Shown one piece after another: positions 14,946 to 25,573 of a DNA stretch of 64,000 nt. The position numbers and the translations under genes are program-made. Positions within the stretch are counted from its first letter, which is position 1. Each line of letters opens with the position of its first letter. The stretch lies in the NCBI GenBank assembly GCA_951802195.1, contig OX637623.1:1240001-1304000 (forward strand), read 5' to 3'. This DNA is from Tausonia pullulans (Eukaryota; Basidiomycota; Tremellomycetes; Cystofilobasidiales; Mrakiaceae). The notes below the pieces were generated by a model, which did no database searches, had not been told where the DNA came from, and saw only the letters and a list, made by a program, of their open reading frames with translations.

Positions 14946-15425
14946 TCATGTCGGAGGGGACGGCATTAGTCCAGCTGTAGTCCGATCGAGCTGGTGGTGC
15001 TAGGTCCAAGGCTCACTTGTGTTTGTTTTTGCTTTTTTCTTCGCTTTGACGCTACTTCTTTGATGTTGTCTATCGTACGATCGCTGGGCTGCTGAAGAAG
15101 AACTCGAGGTGCATGGTTGGACATTATCCCTGAACAGACGAGGAAGCGGGAGGAGAGGGAAAAGTGCGAGGTCGAGAGGAAAGACTAAGGGGACGAATAA
15201 AATAACAAGAAGGGCAAAGAGTATAAGGTATGGAGTAACGCGAATGCAAAAACAAGACCGGGATGGGACGAGTGGAGGCGGGAGTGGGGGATTACAACAA
15301 AGGAACAGAGTGGAGGAAGAGAACGGAAAGGGATTCAATAGTGTGGGAATCAAAAAAAGGAAAAGGGTATGAAGAGATACGGGAAAAAGAGCGCTGAAGA
15401 AAGGAAGATCCGACTGACTTCCACC
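14946..15425. other. convergent 3' spacer, APN2 / MedA-like gene
   Basis: This 480-bp stretch lies between two facing stop codons. It is relatively A-rich on the plus strand (15130-15390), consistent with 3' untranslated regions. No gene is seen. Confidence 0.6.
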
Positions 15426-17827
15426 TCAATGGGTGGCAGTGCGGTCCGCACTGACGGTCTGCAGTAGGAAGAATTGTCAGCGTCAGCGTTCCCACCTCTT
15501 TCTGATGAGAAGAAGCCAACAGTGGTTTGGTGCTCACGTATTTTGCGATACTCTTAACGAGCGCAGGACCGAATTCGCGCCATTTGAAGACCTTGACATC
15601 CTTCTCGATGTTGCGCGGGCGCGGCCGCTCAAACGACATAATGAGCTTGAAGAAAACCTCCGTTTCGGCCTTCGTCTTAGACACTGTGTCGGGCTTGCAC
15701 TGCTCGAGATTCCGGCGGACACGATTCTTCTCCTCAATAGAGAAGCGTGAGCCGACAAGAGCCTCAAGGAGGTAAATAGCGTCGACCGAGGTGACCTGTA
15801 GGATGAATGTTCAACCACATCAGCTCAGAACCGGACTTCGACGAAAGAGTACAATTGAACAGACGTAGCACTCGTTGGTCTCTTCGCGGAAGATGCAGGA
15901 GACGATGATTGAGTCCTCGTGGTACTCGGTAGGCGCGATGGCTTGGAACGAGGCCCGGATGACCGGGCCCTCCATCGTACGCCAGAAGCGGACGAGCCGA
16001 CGGCGGGCAGTCCATTCTTCTTGCGTCCTAGCAGAAGCAAAGCCGGACAACACGAGTTAGTCAAAGCGCCACTCCAGCTGCTCTCAAAGCAGGAAACAAG
16101 AAGGCAGCAACCTAAAAACTTACCATTCGACGGCCATCGAAAAGAGATCGCCGTCTAGTTGTAGCGAGGCCCTTGTCGCTCCTTGCGCCTTTACGCCGTA
16201 ACCATACCCGCTCTTAGCCGGTGAGTTGCGTTCGATTGGGCTTGGGACGGGGGCCGGCTCGTCGGGCATCGACGGCGAGCCCTGCGGAAGCGACGACGTC
16301 CGGGGGAACGTCGAGGTGGTGGGACTCGGTCCAGGAGCTGAAGGCGAGTGGTAGGTCGGTGGTGGAGAGCATGGGGTCGCTAAGGAGGTGTTGGATGAAG
16401 AGGGTTCCGAGTGACTTGGGAGATGCTGGTAATTGAGGTCTGGGTACTCGTACTGGGCCGAGGGCTCGGGTGAATAGGAGTCTAGAGCAGGGTAGCGCGA
16501 GATTTACATCAGGTCGAGAACAATGACCTAAGTATCAAGGAGGGGGAAAGTGAGAAGTATGGGAAGGGAACTGACAACTGCCAGGACCTGCTCCTCTACC
16601 GGCCTGCAGCGCACTCGGATCGATCGAGACCATGAAGTGAGAGGGAGGCCCGAATCCAGAGGTAGAGTAGAACGATGGCGAGACGATCTTCTTAGAGGTT
16701 CGCCCGTCGTACGGGTGGTGATCAGCCCTGGGACGTCTCCGTTCGCCGCGCGCCACCCCGCTTGTCACGGGCGATGGTGGCGGCCGAAAAGACGTCGTCG
16801 GCAGCCTCGTTGGAGGTGGAACTCCGTGGAGGCTGGGTTGACCGTAGGAAATCAGAGCTGGTGTGTGTTTCAGAGCAATATCGAGGATTCCGAGACAGCA
16901 GTGAGACCGAGACACGTCGAACGAGGGCACGAGGGAGAATGCAATCAAGCACGAGAGACGCACGTCAGCTCACGCGACGTCGCTGAACCGAATCGATTGC
17001 CTCATGAACTGACCGCCGGAGCTCTGTCTGCCATCGGACCATCCCCCTATAGACAACTTCGTACGGTCGTCGGACTTGACAGCGCCGATACCGCCTCCGC
17101 CCCCAAAGTCGAACTCGCCGAACCAAACGCGCTCAAGGACGCTCTCCTCGGCCGTGCCCATGGCCCCGCCAAGGATCTCGCAGTAGAGCGGGATCCTCGA
17201 AATCTCTTCTGGATGAAGACCCTTGCGCAGGAGGTGTGAATCCGCGGCGAGAAGCTCGGCGTTGGTCGGAATGTTGCACGTCAGGAAAAGGTCCTGCGAC
17301 GCGCCGGGAGGTTCGTTCGGGTCGACCTCAGAGGATGGTGGTGGAGGACCCCTCGCGACGCGAGTCGCGACCGGGTGCTCTCCAAAGCATAGTCGGATCG
17401 ACTTGGCGCCTGGAGGGAGGGATGGGTCCTGGAGAGCAGCAACGTAGAGCGTGCAGTATACGGAAAGTTCAATCGGGACCGCGTCAGACGAGGGGGGTGT
17501 TGGGAGTTGGTCGGGACGCGGGACGCGGGCGCGCTGCTGACTCTCGAGCCGGGCCTCTGGCGGGATGCCCGAGGGCACGTACGAGTGCAGCCTCACAAAA
17601 TGGGAGGCGTGGGCGAATGCCATGGCTGTCGTCGGCTCGAACGAGGCGGGAGGCGGGTACCCGGCGGAGGGGGGTGGGAAGGGAGAGTCCGACGGCTGCC
17701 TGTAGGGCCCCGTCGAGGACGAAGTTGTTGGACCAGCGAGGGCGTAGTTCGAGCCCGAAGGATGGGCAGGTGGGACGAGGACTGGATCATATGGGTGCGA
17801 AGGCGAGGTGCCGTACATGGCGTTCAA
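15426..17827 (-). CDS. MedA/Acr1/Ren1-like developmental regulator
   Basis: Six minus-strand exons, 17014-17827, 16576-16857, 16124-16481, 15865-16027, 15538-15795 and 15426-15458, encode 635 residues. The C-terminal 200 residues carry the conserved block I recall from Aspergillus Medusa and relatives: GYGYGVKAQGATRASL, EEWTARRRLVRFWR, a segment with SIIVSCI and ECYVTSVD, then EKNRVRRNLEQ and PRNIEKDVKVF. The N-terminal half is rich in Pro, Ser and Tyr with one folded-looking segment (about 100-270). In ascomycetes these proteins control conidiation and adhesion, and the Ustilago relative affects mating and virulence; the role in this organism is inferred. The start at 17827 is the first Met of the long open exon; further 5' exons are not excluded. 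The first two introns are the least certain junctions. Confidence 0.75.
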
Positions 17828-19249
17828 GAGGAAGGAAGGCGAGCTGATCGCTTGTTAGCGACAATGGGTCGGACTTGCGAACTAGCGAGACGGGCCGGGA
17901 AGCATGTGAGCACCTAGTCGCGAAGAGCCTCCCTAACCCACCCATCCGGACTCACTCTAGAGCGGAGAAACCGGATGACTGAAGGGAAACCGCGGCCGTT
18001 GGCGAGAGTGAGGGATGGACGTTGGGCAACTCGAGACCCAAGGAGGTGAGAGGCGAATAGAGGTTGGTGGGATGATGAAGGAGTAGAAGGTTCGCTGAGC
18101 GGCAGGTTGATGGTCGTTGAAGAGAAAGGAGAGTGAATGAGAAATGAGAAATGTAAAACGTCGGGTCGAGGGTTTGCGGAGAGCAAGAGAGCGCAAGAGG
18201 GGTAGAAGCTTAGGGTTAAGGCAAGGTCGTGGGCAGGGGTCCATTGAATCGATGAGTTGAGAGATCGCCAGCCGCGAGCGTTGGCCAACAGGGACAGCAA
18301 CAGCACCCCAATGCCGCCACCAGTTCCTTCTTATCAGTGATCAAGGTGAGAGCAGTCAACGTGCCTCGCACAGCAGGCGGGTAACAGAGAGCTCTGGTCA
18401 AATCTCCTTTCTGGTTTTTGGAGGCGGGGTCAACCTCGTGGCTTGACGTTGCAATTCAGCCTCGACGCTGACATCCGCTGCGCGCGCATAATTCGTCCAT
18501 CATCAGAGGTTCAGGGTGTACTGGTTGCTTGTCCTCCAAGGTCATCCCCTGAAGCTTTTCTCTCGCTGGTATCCACGGCTAGCTGACGCAAAACTGCCCT
18601 CAGACGGCGTCGCCACTAGTTAAGTTGGGCTTGGCTCGCTTCATAGAGGCAGGAAGGCTGTCATGAGCGGTAGTGGATGGCAGACGGAAGCGAAGGGCGT
18701 TTGGTCGTCGTCAAATCCATCATTTCTTCCTTATTCTGCGACCTATCTCTCCTGACTGTGACTGAAGCTAGCTTTTCGAGGGGAAATCATCGAGTGTTGA
18801 CGCAACGGTCCTGTCTGACTTGTCTGGGAGTGGCTTTTGGTGACCAGTGGCAGTGCAGCACTTGAACAGTACAGGGGCCCCGTCAACGTTCTGGGTCTAG
18901 TCGAAGGACGAGGAGATCGTCTCCATAGCCATAGATTCTGAGCTGTGGCAAGACGAAAAGCGTGTAGTGTACCTACAGAACCGCCAGTCAGCTCTCAGAG
19001 GCCGACCGCGGAAACAATATTCCTACTTCGAGAGCCGCTACTCAGGAAAGTTGATTGAAAAGGACATCAAGACTCAAGACTCACTCGCGTCACTAGGACC
19101 CCTGACTGGTTTGTGACCTACATCTTTGCACGCGCTCACGACTAGAAGGGAACGTTGTGTCGGCCTAGCGTAGTTGATCGGATAGACAACGCACGGTGTT
19201 GAGACTTCAGCGATAGCTTAACCCGTCCGCCAGATAATCAGATTCTATC
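17828..19249. other. 1.4-kb spacer upstream of the MedA-like gene
   Basis: No conserved protein or RNA gene is recognised. The MedA-like gene is transcribed away from it and the esterase gene ends into it, so it probably holds the promoter and perhaps a long 5' leader of the former. The 17910-18310 part is open on the minus strand in several frames but is compositionally simple. The 18400-19240 part is closer to 50% GC and has nothing I can name. Confidence 0.5.
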
Positions 19250-20693
19250 TCAGTATAGGCCGACCATGCCTCTCTGCCCAAGCACCTCCTCGAGCTTGCG
19301 AGCTATTTTCTGGTGACCCTCCACCGTCGGGTGCAGACCATCTTGCAGACTGGAAGAGTTCAGCCATCCGTCTGTGTCGATCCATTCGACACTCGGACGT
19401 CCTTTGTCCCCCCCTCCGTACGCCTCCTTCATAGACAGTTGGACGACATCCGAGTAGACACTCGTCCGCACGATGTTGCTGTTAACACTAGTTGCATTCC
19501 TAAAGACGCCAAAGGGGTCGATAATGAAGATAGCCTCTAGGCCATAGGCCGCATGCGCTGTGATGAGGGAGTCGATGAAGCCGCGCAAGGCCAAGACAAA
19601 GTCGGAGGAGGATGTGTGCTGTTTCAAGAGATCATTCGTGCCTGGGTCCGGGACGACATCCATCAGTCTATCCGTTTCTCTTGGATCCCAATCAAAGGAC
19701 AAACCGAGGTTGATAAAGACGTGAGTTGGCGCGTCAAGTTGGATGTCCCAAACCGGGGACAGCTCGTCCGGTCCGGACAGAGCATGTCGAGATATCATCC
19801 CACTCGACGCAAACTGAGTCCCGCTGGACTCGGGCGTATGGTCGAGAAGTTGGATACCGGCTAGATGAAGGGGCCCGAGAGTCAGCCCCCCAACCCGCAG
19901 CTGAGGCGACATGAGCCTGTTAGATCATTTACGAAAAGCGACAACGGACGTGGGCACGTCCAGTGCACGCCCGATTATAGTTGAATAAGCTGTATACGAA
20001 TCCACGAGAGGCTCGTCCAAGGAGGCGGATGGTGCTTGATATCCACATGTCAAACTATCGCCGATGAACTCGAACTTGAGATGGTTTGGTCGAGGCGGCG
20101 GGCGTTCAAGCGTGGCCCCCTTAGAACGGATTAGAAGGGAAGGATGTTTGAGCAACAAAACAGACTGCCAGAACAGGTAACTCCACTCGCTCACCACATC
20201 AACTTCTAACGTCCCTAGATCGAGAACGCCCGCCCAGTCCGCCAGCACGACCTCGACTACACCGGCCGTGATCGACGGCGAGTGCCCATCGATGTTCGGA
20301 GAGATAAGTGAGATCTTCTTCCCGGCCTGCACAACAGCCTCCCCGATCTTGCGACCGTTGAGCGTCCACACGACGGTGCGGCGTTGGTGGGCGTCTCTAG
20401 ACATACGTGTCTTGGAGCCGGGTACCCAAATGAGACGCGAACCGGTAAAATGGATCCGGAAGGACGAACCACCCCTATCCGGCAGAACTTGACCATCAGC
20501 AAGGCCCAATTCAATGCTCTTGAGAGACTCACCAGGCTGCAGTCGCCGTGGGACCTGCCTTGACCCATCGGCCAACAAGCTCAAACGTCTCGAGCGGAAG
20601 GGGAGCGACGGAGTTGCGTGCGTGAAATATAACTAAGAGGAGGATCGCCGGGATGGCCAGGACAGAGAGTAGCCGAGCACGAATTGACACCAT
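19250..20693 (-). CDS. SGNH/GDSL esterase, CE2-like, secreted or membrane-anchored
   Basis: Four minus-strand exons, 20533-20693, 19933-20474, 19705-19860 and 19250-19641, encode 416 residues. A hydrophobic stretch at residues 8-24 (VLAIPAILLLVIFHA) is a signal peptide or signal anchor. Next comes a beta-rich segment (about 45-170) like the jelly-roll of carbohydrate esterase family 2, then an SGNH hydrolase fold: nucleophile GDSLTCG (Ser194), NLGTND, and DGLHPTVEGH with Asp387 and His390. Family 2 enzymes remove acetyl groups from sugars; the substrate here is unknown. The splice choices restore the conserved VAFPGI and INLGTND. An in-frame Met at 20747 would add 18 residues. It lies tail-to-head with SPC19, with no sign of shared function. 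Confidence 0.82.
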
Positions 20694-21021
20694 TGCCTGC
20701 GATGGTGGAGGTTTGGAGGGGATTTGCAGAGGAGGAGGAACGATCACTCTAGGCGACTCGCCGCAACAGAGGCAGGGTCCGCCCGCGCAAGAGAGCGAGC
20801 GAGAGACGGCCAGCTCCGTCGGTTTGATGGAAGTGGCCGCTAGTTCGAACGAATGAATGAACGAGTGTCGCTAGAGCGGGAGTTGCCCAGGGCTTCTTGC
20901 ATCCACAATTGATTTAAAAGGGTAAATCGTGTCGTGGTATAAGATCACGAGAACAAAGATATACATGCGCGCGCACACGTATTGGAACGGACCACGCCCC
21001 GCCGGCCAGGCCAGCTCTTCC
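20694..21021. other. spacer between the esterase and SPC19
   Basis: A 328-bp stretch that holds the esterase promoter and the SPC19 3' end, both on the minus strand. The 20890-20990 part is AT-richer. Nothing else is seen. Confidence 0.5.
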
Positions 21022-21867
21022 TCAGTCGCTCCAAGCAGCCACCTCGAGCTCAGCAAGCTCTTGTCTCAGCTTCTCTTTCCGACCACGCATCATTGCCAGC
21101 TTTCGCTCCTCAGCAGCCGATGGCGCTGTCACCCTAGCTGCGGGCGGCTGTCTTCGCGGTGCGGTTGTTGAGGGAAGTGCAACCTGTTGCTGAGAGTGCA
21201 CGAGGGCGAGCTGAGGAGTGTTTCCCCCAAAGAAAAAACGTCAGTGTTTGTCTGGCTGGACGTCTCTGGCGAAATCAAACCCCCATTGCGCGCGCACCTT
21301 TCGCTTCAAAGCGACGACTCTTCGCTCCATGCTCCCCAGGCCCTTGTCTGCCCGCGCCATAAGCTCCTCGATCTGAGGCTCGATCTCAGACCCGAGCCGA
21401 AGCTTGTGCGACTCGATGACGGGCTCTGGGACAAAGAGATACCGCTGAAGCGTAGAAGACAAAGAACGAGACGAGAGGCCCAACCAAAGACGATTCAATT
21501 AGTCAGTCTGACGAGCCCGTAAACCATACATCGGGGAGATCACGCACACGCTGACTCTGGAGAACAATGCTGAATCTAGGTAGGTCCTGCACGCCTGGTT
21601 GGAGGGCGTTGATACAGCTTTGGGCCTAGTCTCGTGGTCAGATGGGCGAAGTGGATAGAGCGCGCAGTCAGCAACACGGAGAGCAGGCCTACGCAGATAA
21701 AACACATCCAAGAGGCAGAGCAAAGCTTAGATGGTGGTGGGAACACGGAAGAGACCGACATGGTGAGAGCACGACTCAGTTTCGCGAACACAGTCAGAGA
21801 GCAGCTGCAGCAGGTGTGAATGCTGGCTCGCAGGTGTTATAGAGGACGCGGCGGATTGTCGGTACAT
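21022..21867 (-). CDS. SPC19: DASH/Dam1 complex subunit Spc19
   Basis: Four short minus-strand exons, 21760-21867, 21548-21625, 21298-21444 and 21022-21210, encode 173 residues, typical of Spc19. Family features are LLSDCVRE near the N-terminus, a spacing of 11 residues to SCINALQPGVQDLPRF, the core YLFVPEPVIES...EIEPQIEELMARAD, a basic coiled-coil part (MERRVVALKRK), and a final basic helix ERKLAMMRGRKEKLRQEL. Spc19 is one of ten DASH subunits that form rings on kinetochore microtubules. All introns are phase 0. The first exon was found by matching family spacing, so its exact donor (GTCGGT) is the weakest point; a more downstream Met (MSVSSVF) would give a poor match. It shares a 414-bp divergent spacer with the UBR-box gene. 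Confidence 0.8.
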
Positions 21868-22281
21868 ATTGCGCAAGTTGAAAGTAAGTGCGGGACGATG
21901 GAAAGGAGGATGAGGACTTTGGCGTGGTTCGGTGTTGTGGAGGTCGGAGGTCGATCAATCCGGCTCGACGCGTCTCGCTTCTCGCCGACTACAATCAAGG
22001 CCAGCGCGGATCCGCCCGTCCCCAAGATTCAACTCTTATCCGAGATTCGGTACGCAGACAACGCCGTCGGGATATCATACGAGCGATGCGATAGCCTCGC
22101 GAGTAGGCTCTGGGCAAGGTCGTCGCCGCATGGTCCCGTGCACTTTGAACAGTAGAAGGCCAATGCCTCACCCGCGGGCTTGCTTACTTCACCATCAACC
22201 GCCATCACCCGCCCGACGCCTTTCCTTTTCTCTCGTCCCAGAGCCATCCTCAGTATATTTCCCTGGCTTCCCTCCCCTCTT
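21868..22281. promoter_or_regulatory. divergent promoter region, SPC19 / UBR-box gene
   Basis: A 414-bp stretch between two start codons facing away from each other. It must hold both promoters; no specific site is convincing. No gene is seen. Confidence 0.45.
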
Positions 22282-24027
22282 ATGACCGAGCGAAGCGACC
22301 TCCCGCCTCCCCTCCCGCTAGCGTCCCTGCCATCCGCCTCTTCATCATCGCGCATCCCCTTCCTCCTCCCGAGCTTCCTCGAGTCCCTTCCCGCCGAGTC
22401 GATCCATACCCTCTCCGAGCTTGAGTCTCAACAGGAAGAGGCCCTTAGGGATCTCGATGGCCCCGACACGTCGAGTTGCTCATACAACGCGGGTTACGTG
22501 AGGCAGTCGTTCTACGCGTGCAAGACATGCCCTGGCGGACGGAGCGGGTTCTGTTACGCTTGCTCGGTCGAGTGCCATGAGGGGCACGACCTCGTCGAGT
22601 GGGTCACTTACTTATATCTGCTCAAAACTCGTTATACGCGACGGCCTGACGCATTGCCATATTTGCCTTGACAAAGGCTTTTTCCAAAGCGGGGGATGCG
22701 CTGTGATTGTCCGACGATCGCCTTCGCTCAGCCTTGCTCGCTCGCCCTTACAGAGGAAGCTGGTGAGGAGGGGAAGAAGCCTCTCAACACGGGGAACAAG
22801 TATGATCATAACTACGATGGGCGCTTCTGCGATTGTGACGCCGATTACGACCCAGTGCTTGAGTCAGAAACGATGATCCAGTGTCTTGTTTGCGAGGTTA
22901 GCTCGGAAAGGTGGTTCCGTCTGCTTGACAACATGTATTGACGCTGCTCTTCTAGGATTGGTTTCATGAGTCCCATCTCAGCCTCAGGCCGCCTCCAGTT
23001 CCGAGTGCGGCCATCATCGCACCCTCCAGAGAGCAGCCGAGCGCGGCCTCCACCTTCGACAACCCCTCGACGACGACAAAGCCCATCGCTCCTCTCCTAG
23101 GTGAGGACGACTATGCCCACCTTATCTGCGACCGCTGCCTCCTCAGCAACCCTATAATTGCCTCGTACGCTGGCTTGGACAAGTTCCTCGTCGTCCTTCT
23201 CGCGTCCTCATCATCCGACGGCACCACCGCCGATGCGCCGCGGTCCACAATCCACCCATGTTCTCATCTGCAGGCGGACGAATCCTCGATTGCGGTGTCT
23301 AAGAGCGTCTCATCCGGTGCTCTTGCCGAGTCGATGGTGACCCATGACCCGGAAAACGACGTTCCCCAGGCCAAGAGGCTCAAGCGGACGTGCACTCGGC
23401 CCAAACCTCCAGCGATTGTGCAAGACTGGATCGCGCGAAGGCAAGTGCAGAGGTCTGAAGGAAACCTGGGACTGTCCGCTGGGAGAGGTTCGTTTAGATG
23501 TGTGTGCAAGTATCTTGATATCTTTTACTGACGATCATCGCAGCCGACGTCTATTTGGTCTCTGGCTTTCGTGACCAGTTGTGCCGCTGCGATGAGGTTT
23601 GGCTACGCTGTCCTCGATAGGCGACAATTTTTTGATCTCACTGACTCGTGGCTCGCGTTGACGGTACAGTGTCTCCCCGTCTTGTCGGAGCTACCCTTCC
23701 TCCTCGAAGAAGAGACTACATGGGAAGCTCCAGATGTTGAAGACGAGTGCGAGGGTATGCTTTCCTCCCTCTTCATGCCACGCTTCCTTTCTTATATTTT
23801 TCTTTTCCCTCTCCACAGCCCAATCCTTCGACCAGGTCCTTTCCGCGGCCCTTTCGTCTCTCCCACGCGACTCGACAATCGACATTATCTCCTCCTTCAA
23901 CGACCTCTCCTCCGCATTTTCCGCTCATGTCAAGGCCATCGCCGAGCAGGGCAGAGCGATTGAGAAGCGAGACGTCGAGGAGTTCTTCGAAGCGTGGAAG
24001 GAGCGGAAAAGGAAGGGGAGACCTTAG
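22282..24027 (+). CDS. UBR7/Mlo2-like protein with UBR box and PHD-like finger
   Basis: Six exons: 22282-22598, 22677-22896, 22956-23487, 23544-23596, 23670-23754 and 23819-24027, giving 471 residues. The Cys/His-rich UBR box spans about residues 60-155 (ACKTCPGG, GFCYACSVECHEGHDLVELF, RCDCP), with FCDCDADYD following. It is followed by a PHD-like finger (MIQCLVCEDWFHESHL ... LICDRC, about 165-240). The last exon ends in a helical, charged tail. UBR7-type proteins are putative ubiquitin ligases that recognise N-degrons or histone tails; the S. pombe relative is Mlo2. The introns restore the conserved LVELF, CEDWFHE and CRCDEC. The mid-part (about 230-350) is poorly conserved and holds a basic KRLKR patch that could be a nuclear signal. 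Confidence 0.87.
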
Positions 24028-24350
24028 GTGGTCGTCGTTGCTTGGATATATAACACGACGTAGAAGCAGCTTTTCCAGTGTCCCTTGTTTTAAACTCATT
24101 AACCCTCCGTTTGCTATGATACCAATAATCGGCAGAGCAGTGGCTCCCCAGGGCACTGTTGGACCTGAAAGCGGCGTGAGTTTTTTTTTTGCTTATCATG
24201 CCAATGCTTCCTTACCCACCGGGCGAAAGCTCATCATTATGTGAATTGTATCCCTTATTTTGCTCCTGCTCGGCCCGTAGCGCTTGTCATCGTCAGCGCC
24301 CGGGGGGCAAGTAACGGGAGCCAGGTGGCGTCGACCAACTTTTGGCGACC
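24028..24350. other. convergent 3' spacer, UBR-box gene / VPS25
   Basis: A 323-bp stretch between facing stop codons, AT-richer than its neighbours and with a T tract near 24181-24190. Likely 3' untranslated regions; no gene is seen. Confidence 0.6.
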
Positions 24351-25347
24351 TCAAACAAACTTGACTCCCTCCCCGCTTTCTCCGTCCTCACTACTTGTAC
24401 CCCGAAAGAGCTGGGCCTTCCCTTGCTTCACGAGGACCTCGAGAGCTTCCCGGAGAAGTGGCGCCGGGAGATCGTGGAACTCTGCGATGGTCCGCCCGTC
24501 ATGATCAGCGCATCGCCTGGTGGGACGCATGCAACCTGGAACAAACCGGTCGGGGGAGAAGAAGTTTGAAGGTCATAGAAGGTGAGGATCGAGTTGGTCT
24601 GGCCTGTGTTGGACACCTGGGACAAAGATACCGCCTCTTGAGCAAGGCAATCGTCGATTTTCTCGCTGAGGGGAGAGGAGACAGGAGACACACCCAATCG
24701 TAGACGAGGGTCGCCCACTCTTCTGGCTTATGCCAGTAGAGAAGAACGGAAGAAGGTTTGCTCTTCGTACTCTTGAGAGGTGGGTATGGCGTCGCCTGGC
24801 CTGTGAGGTGAAGGAACAAGGAAGCAGCTCGACGCGTCAATGCCATCGGTCTGGTCCGATGATGAGCGAAAGGTCGTCGGACAAATGCAGACGAACCAGC
24901 TTGGACAAGATAGGCAAAGATGTGAGAGAGAAATCCTGGTCCAAGTTTCCTACTGATCTGCTGGTTGTGAAAGACCTCGAGCGGGTCGCGGTCGATGGCG
25001 TCGAGAGACAGGGTGAAAATGCGGTGGAAGCGGGCATAGGACAGCAGGAGATTCGCCCAGAGGCCGGTCTGATGTAGGAGCGTCTGTGGGTTGGGTTGCT
25101 GACTGAAGAGTAGTCAAGATTTCCGGATGTATGCGTTCGCGTCAGACTGGTGCAAAGAACAGATGCCCGGACGAAAGCAGACCTCCAACCAGCCTCACGT
25201 GAAGAAGGGCGGGAACGACCAAATGGCTGGGTAGACATAGCCCGAGGATGAGCGAACTCTAGGAAGGCCATGCACCTTGGATGTCGAGGATGCGCTGGTT
25301 TGAGCTGGAAGAGACGCCGAGGACTCTGGGGAAAGATGTTGCTCCAT
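24351..25347 (-). CDS. VPS25: ESCRT-II subunit Vps25
   Basis: Five minus-strand exons, 25199-25347, 24897-25102, 24694-24800, 24547-24616 and 24351-24481, encode 220 residues. The two winged-helix domains of Vps25 are clear: WSFPPFFTQQPN with LWANLLLSYARFHRIFTLS in the first, then LLYWHKPEEWATLVYDWV, GQTNSILTFYDL, EFHDLPAPLLREALEVLVKQGKAQLF and the terminal GEGVKFV. Two Vps25 copies join Vps22 and Vps36 to form ESCRT-II on endosomes and sort ubiquitinated cargo. The N-terminal 38 residues are Ser-rich and not conserved. Every intron junction is set by family residues on both sides. The start at 25347 is the first Met in this frame upstream of the conserved part. Confidence 0.92.
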
Positions 25348-25573
25348 GTGTGATGTTGGTGGTCAGTGGTCGATGATGGGAGGGAGGGACGCGCCCTCCT
25401 TTTGGCTCTCGCGCCGCCTCATCTTCACGACTCCGACCATCGCCTTTCATCTCGTCAACTCTCAGCCAGCAACCATTATCAGCCATCCTCCCTCCCTCTC
25501 GTCCAGCCACTCACAGCTCAGCTCAGTACACGCTTTGTCTTGGCCCCGCCAGTGGCCGCAGAGCGACGCCCTA
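25348..25573. promoter_or_regulatory. divergent promoter, VPS25 / BTB-CAP-Gly gene
   Basis: A 226-bp stretch between two start codons pointing away from each other; both promoters must lie here or overlap it. The plus strand is pyrimidine-rich at 25490-25530. Confidence 0.45.

Noticed and set aside
16550-17239. 229-codon plus-strand frame opposite the MedA-like gene
   Set aside because: Antisense shadow; the minus strand carries the conserved protein with consistent splice phases.
17914-18306. 130-codon minus-strand frame upstream of the MedA-like gene
   Set aside because: Simple composition and overlapping open frames; more likely leader or promoter DNA.
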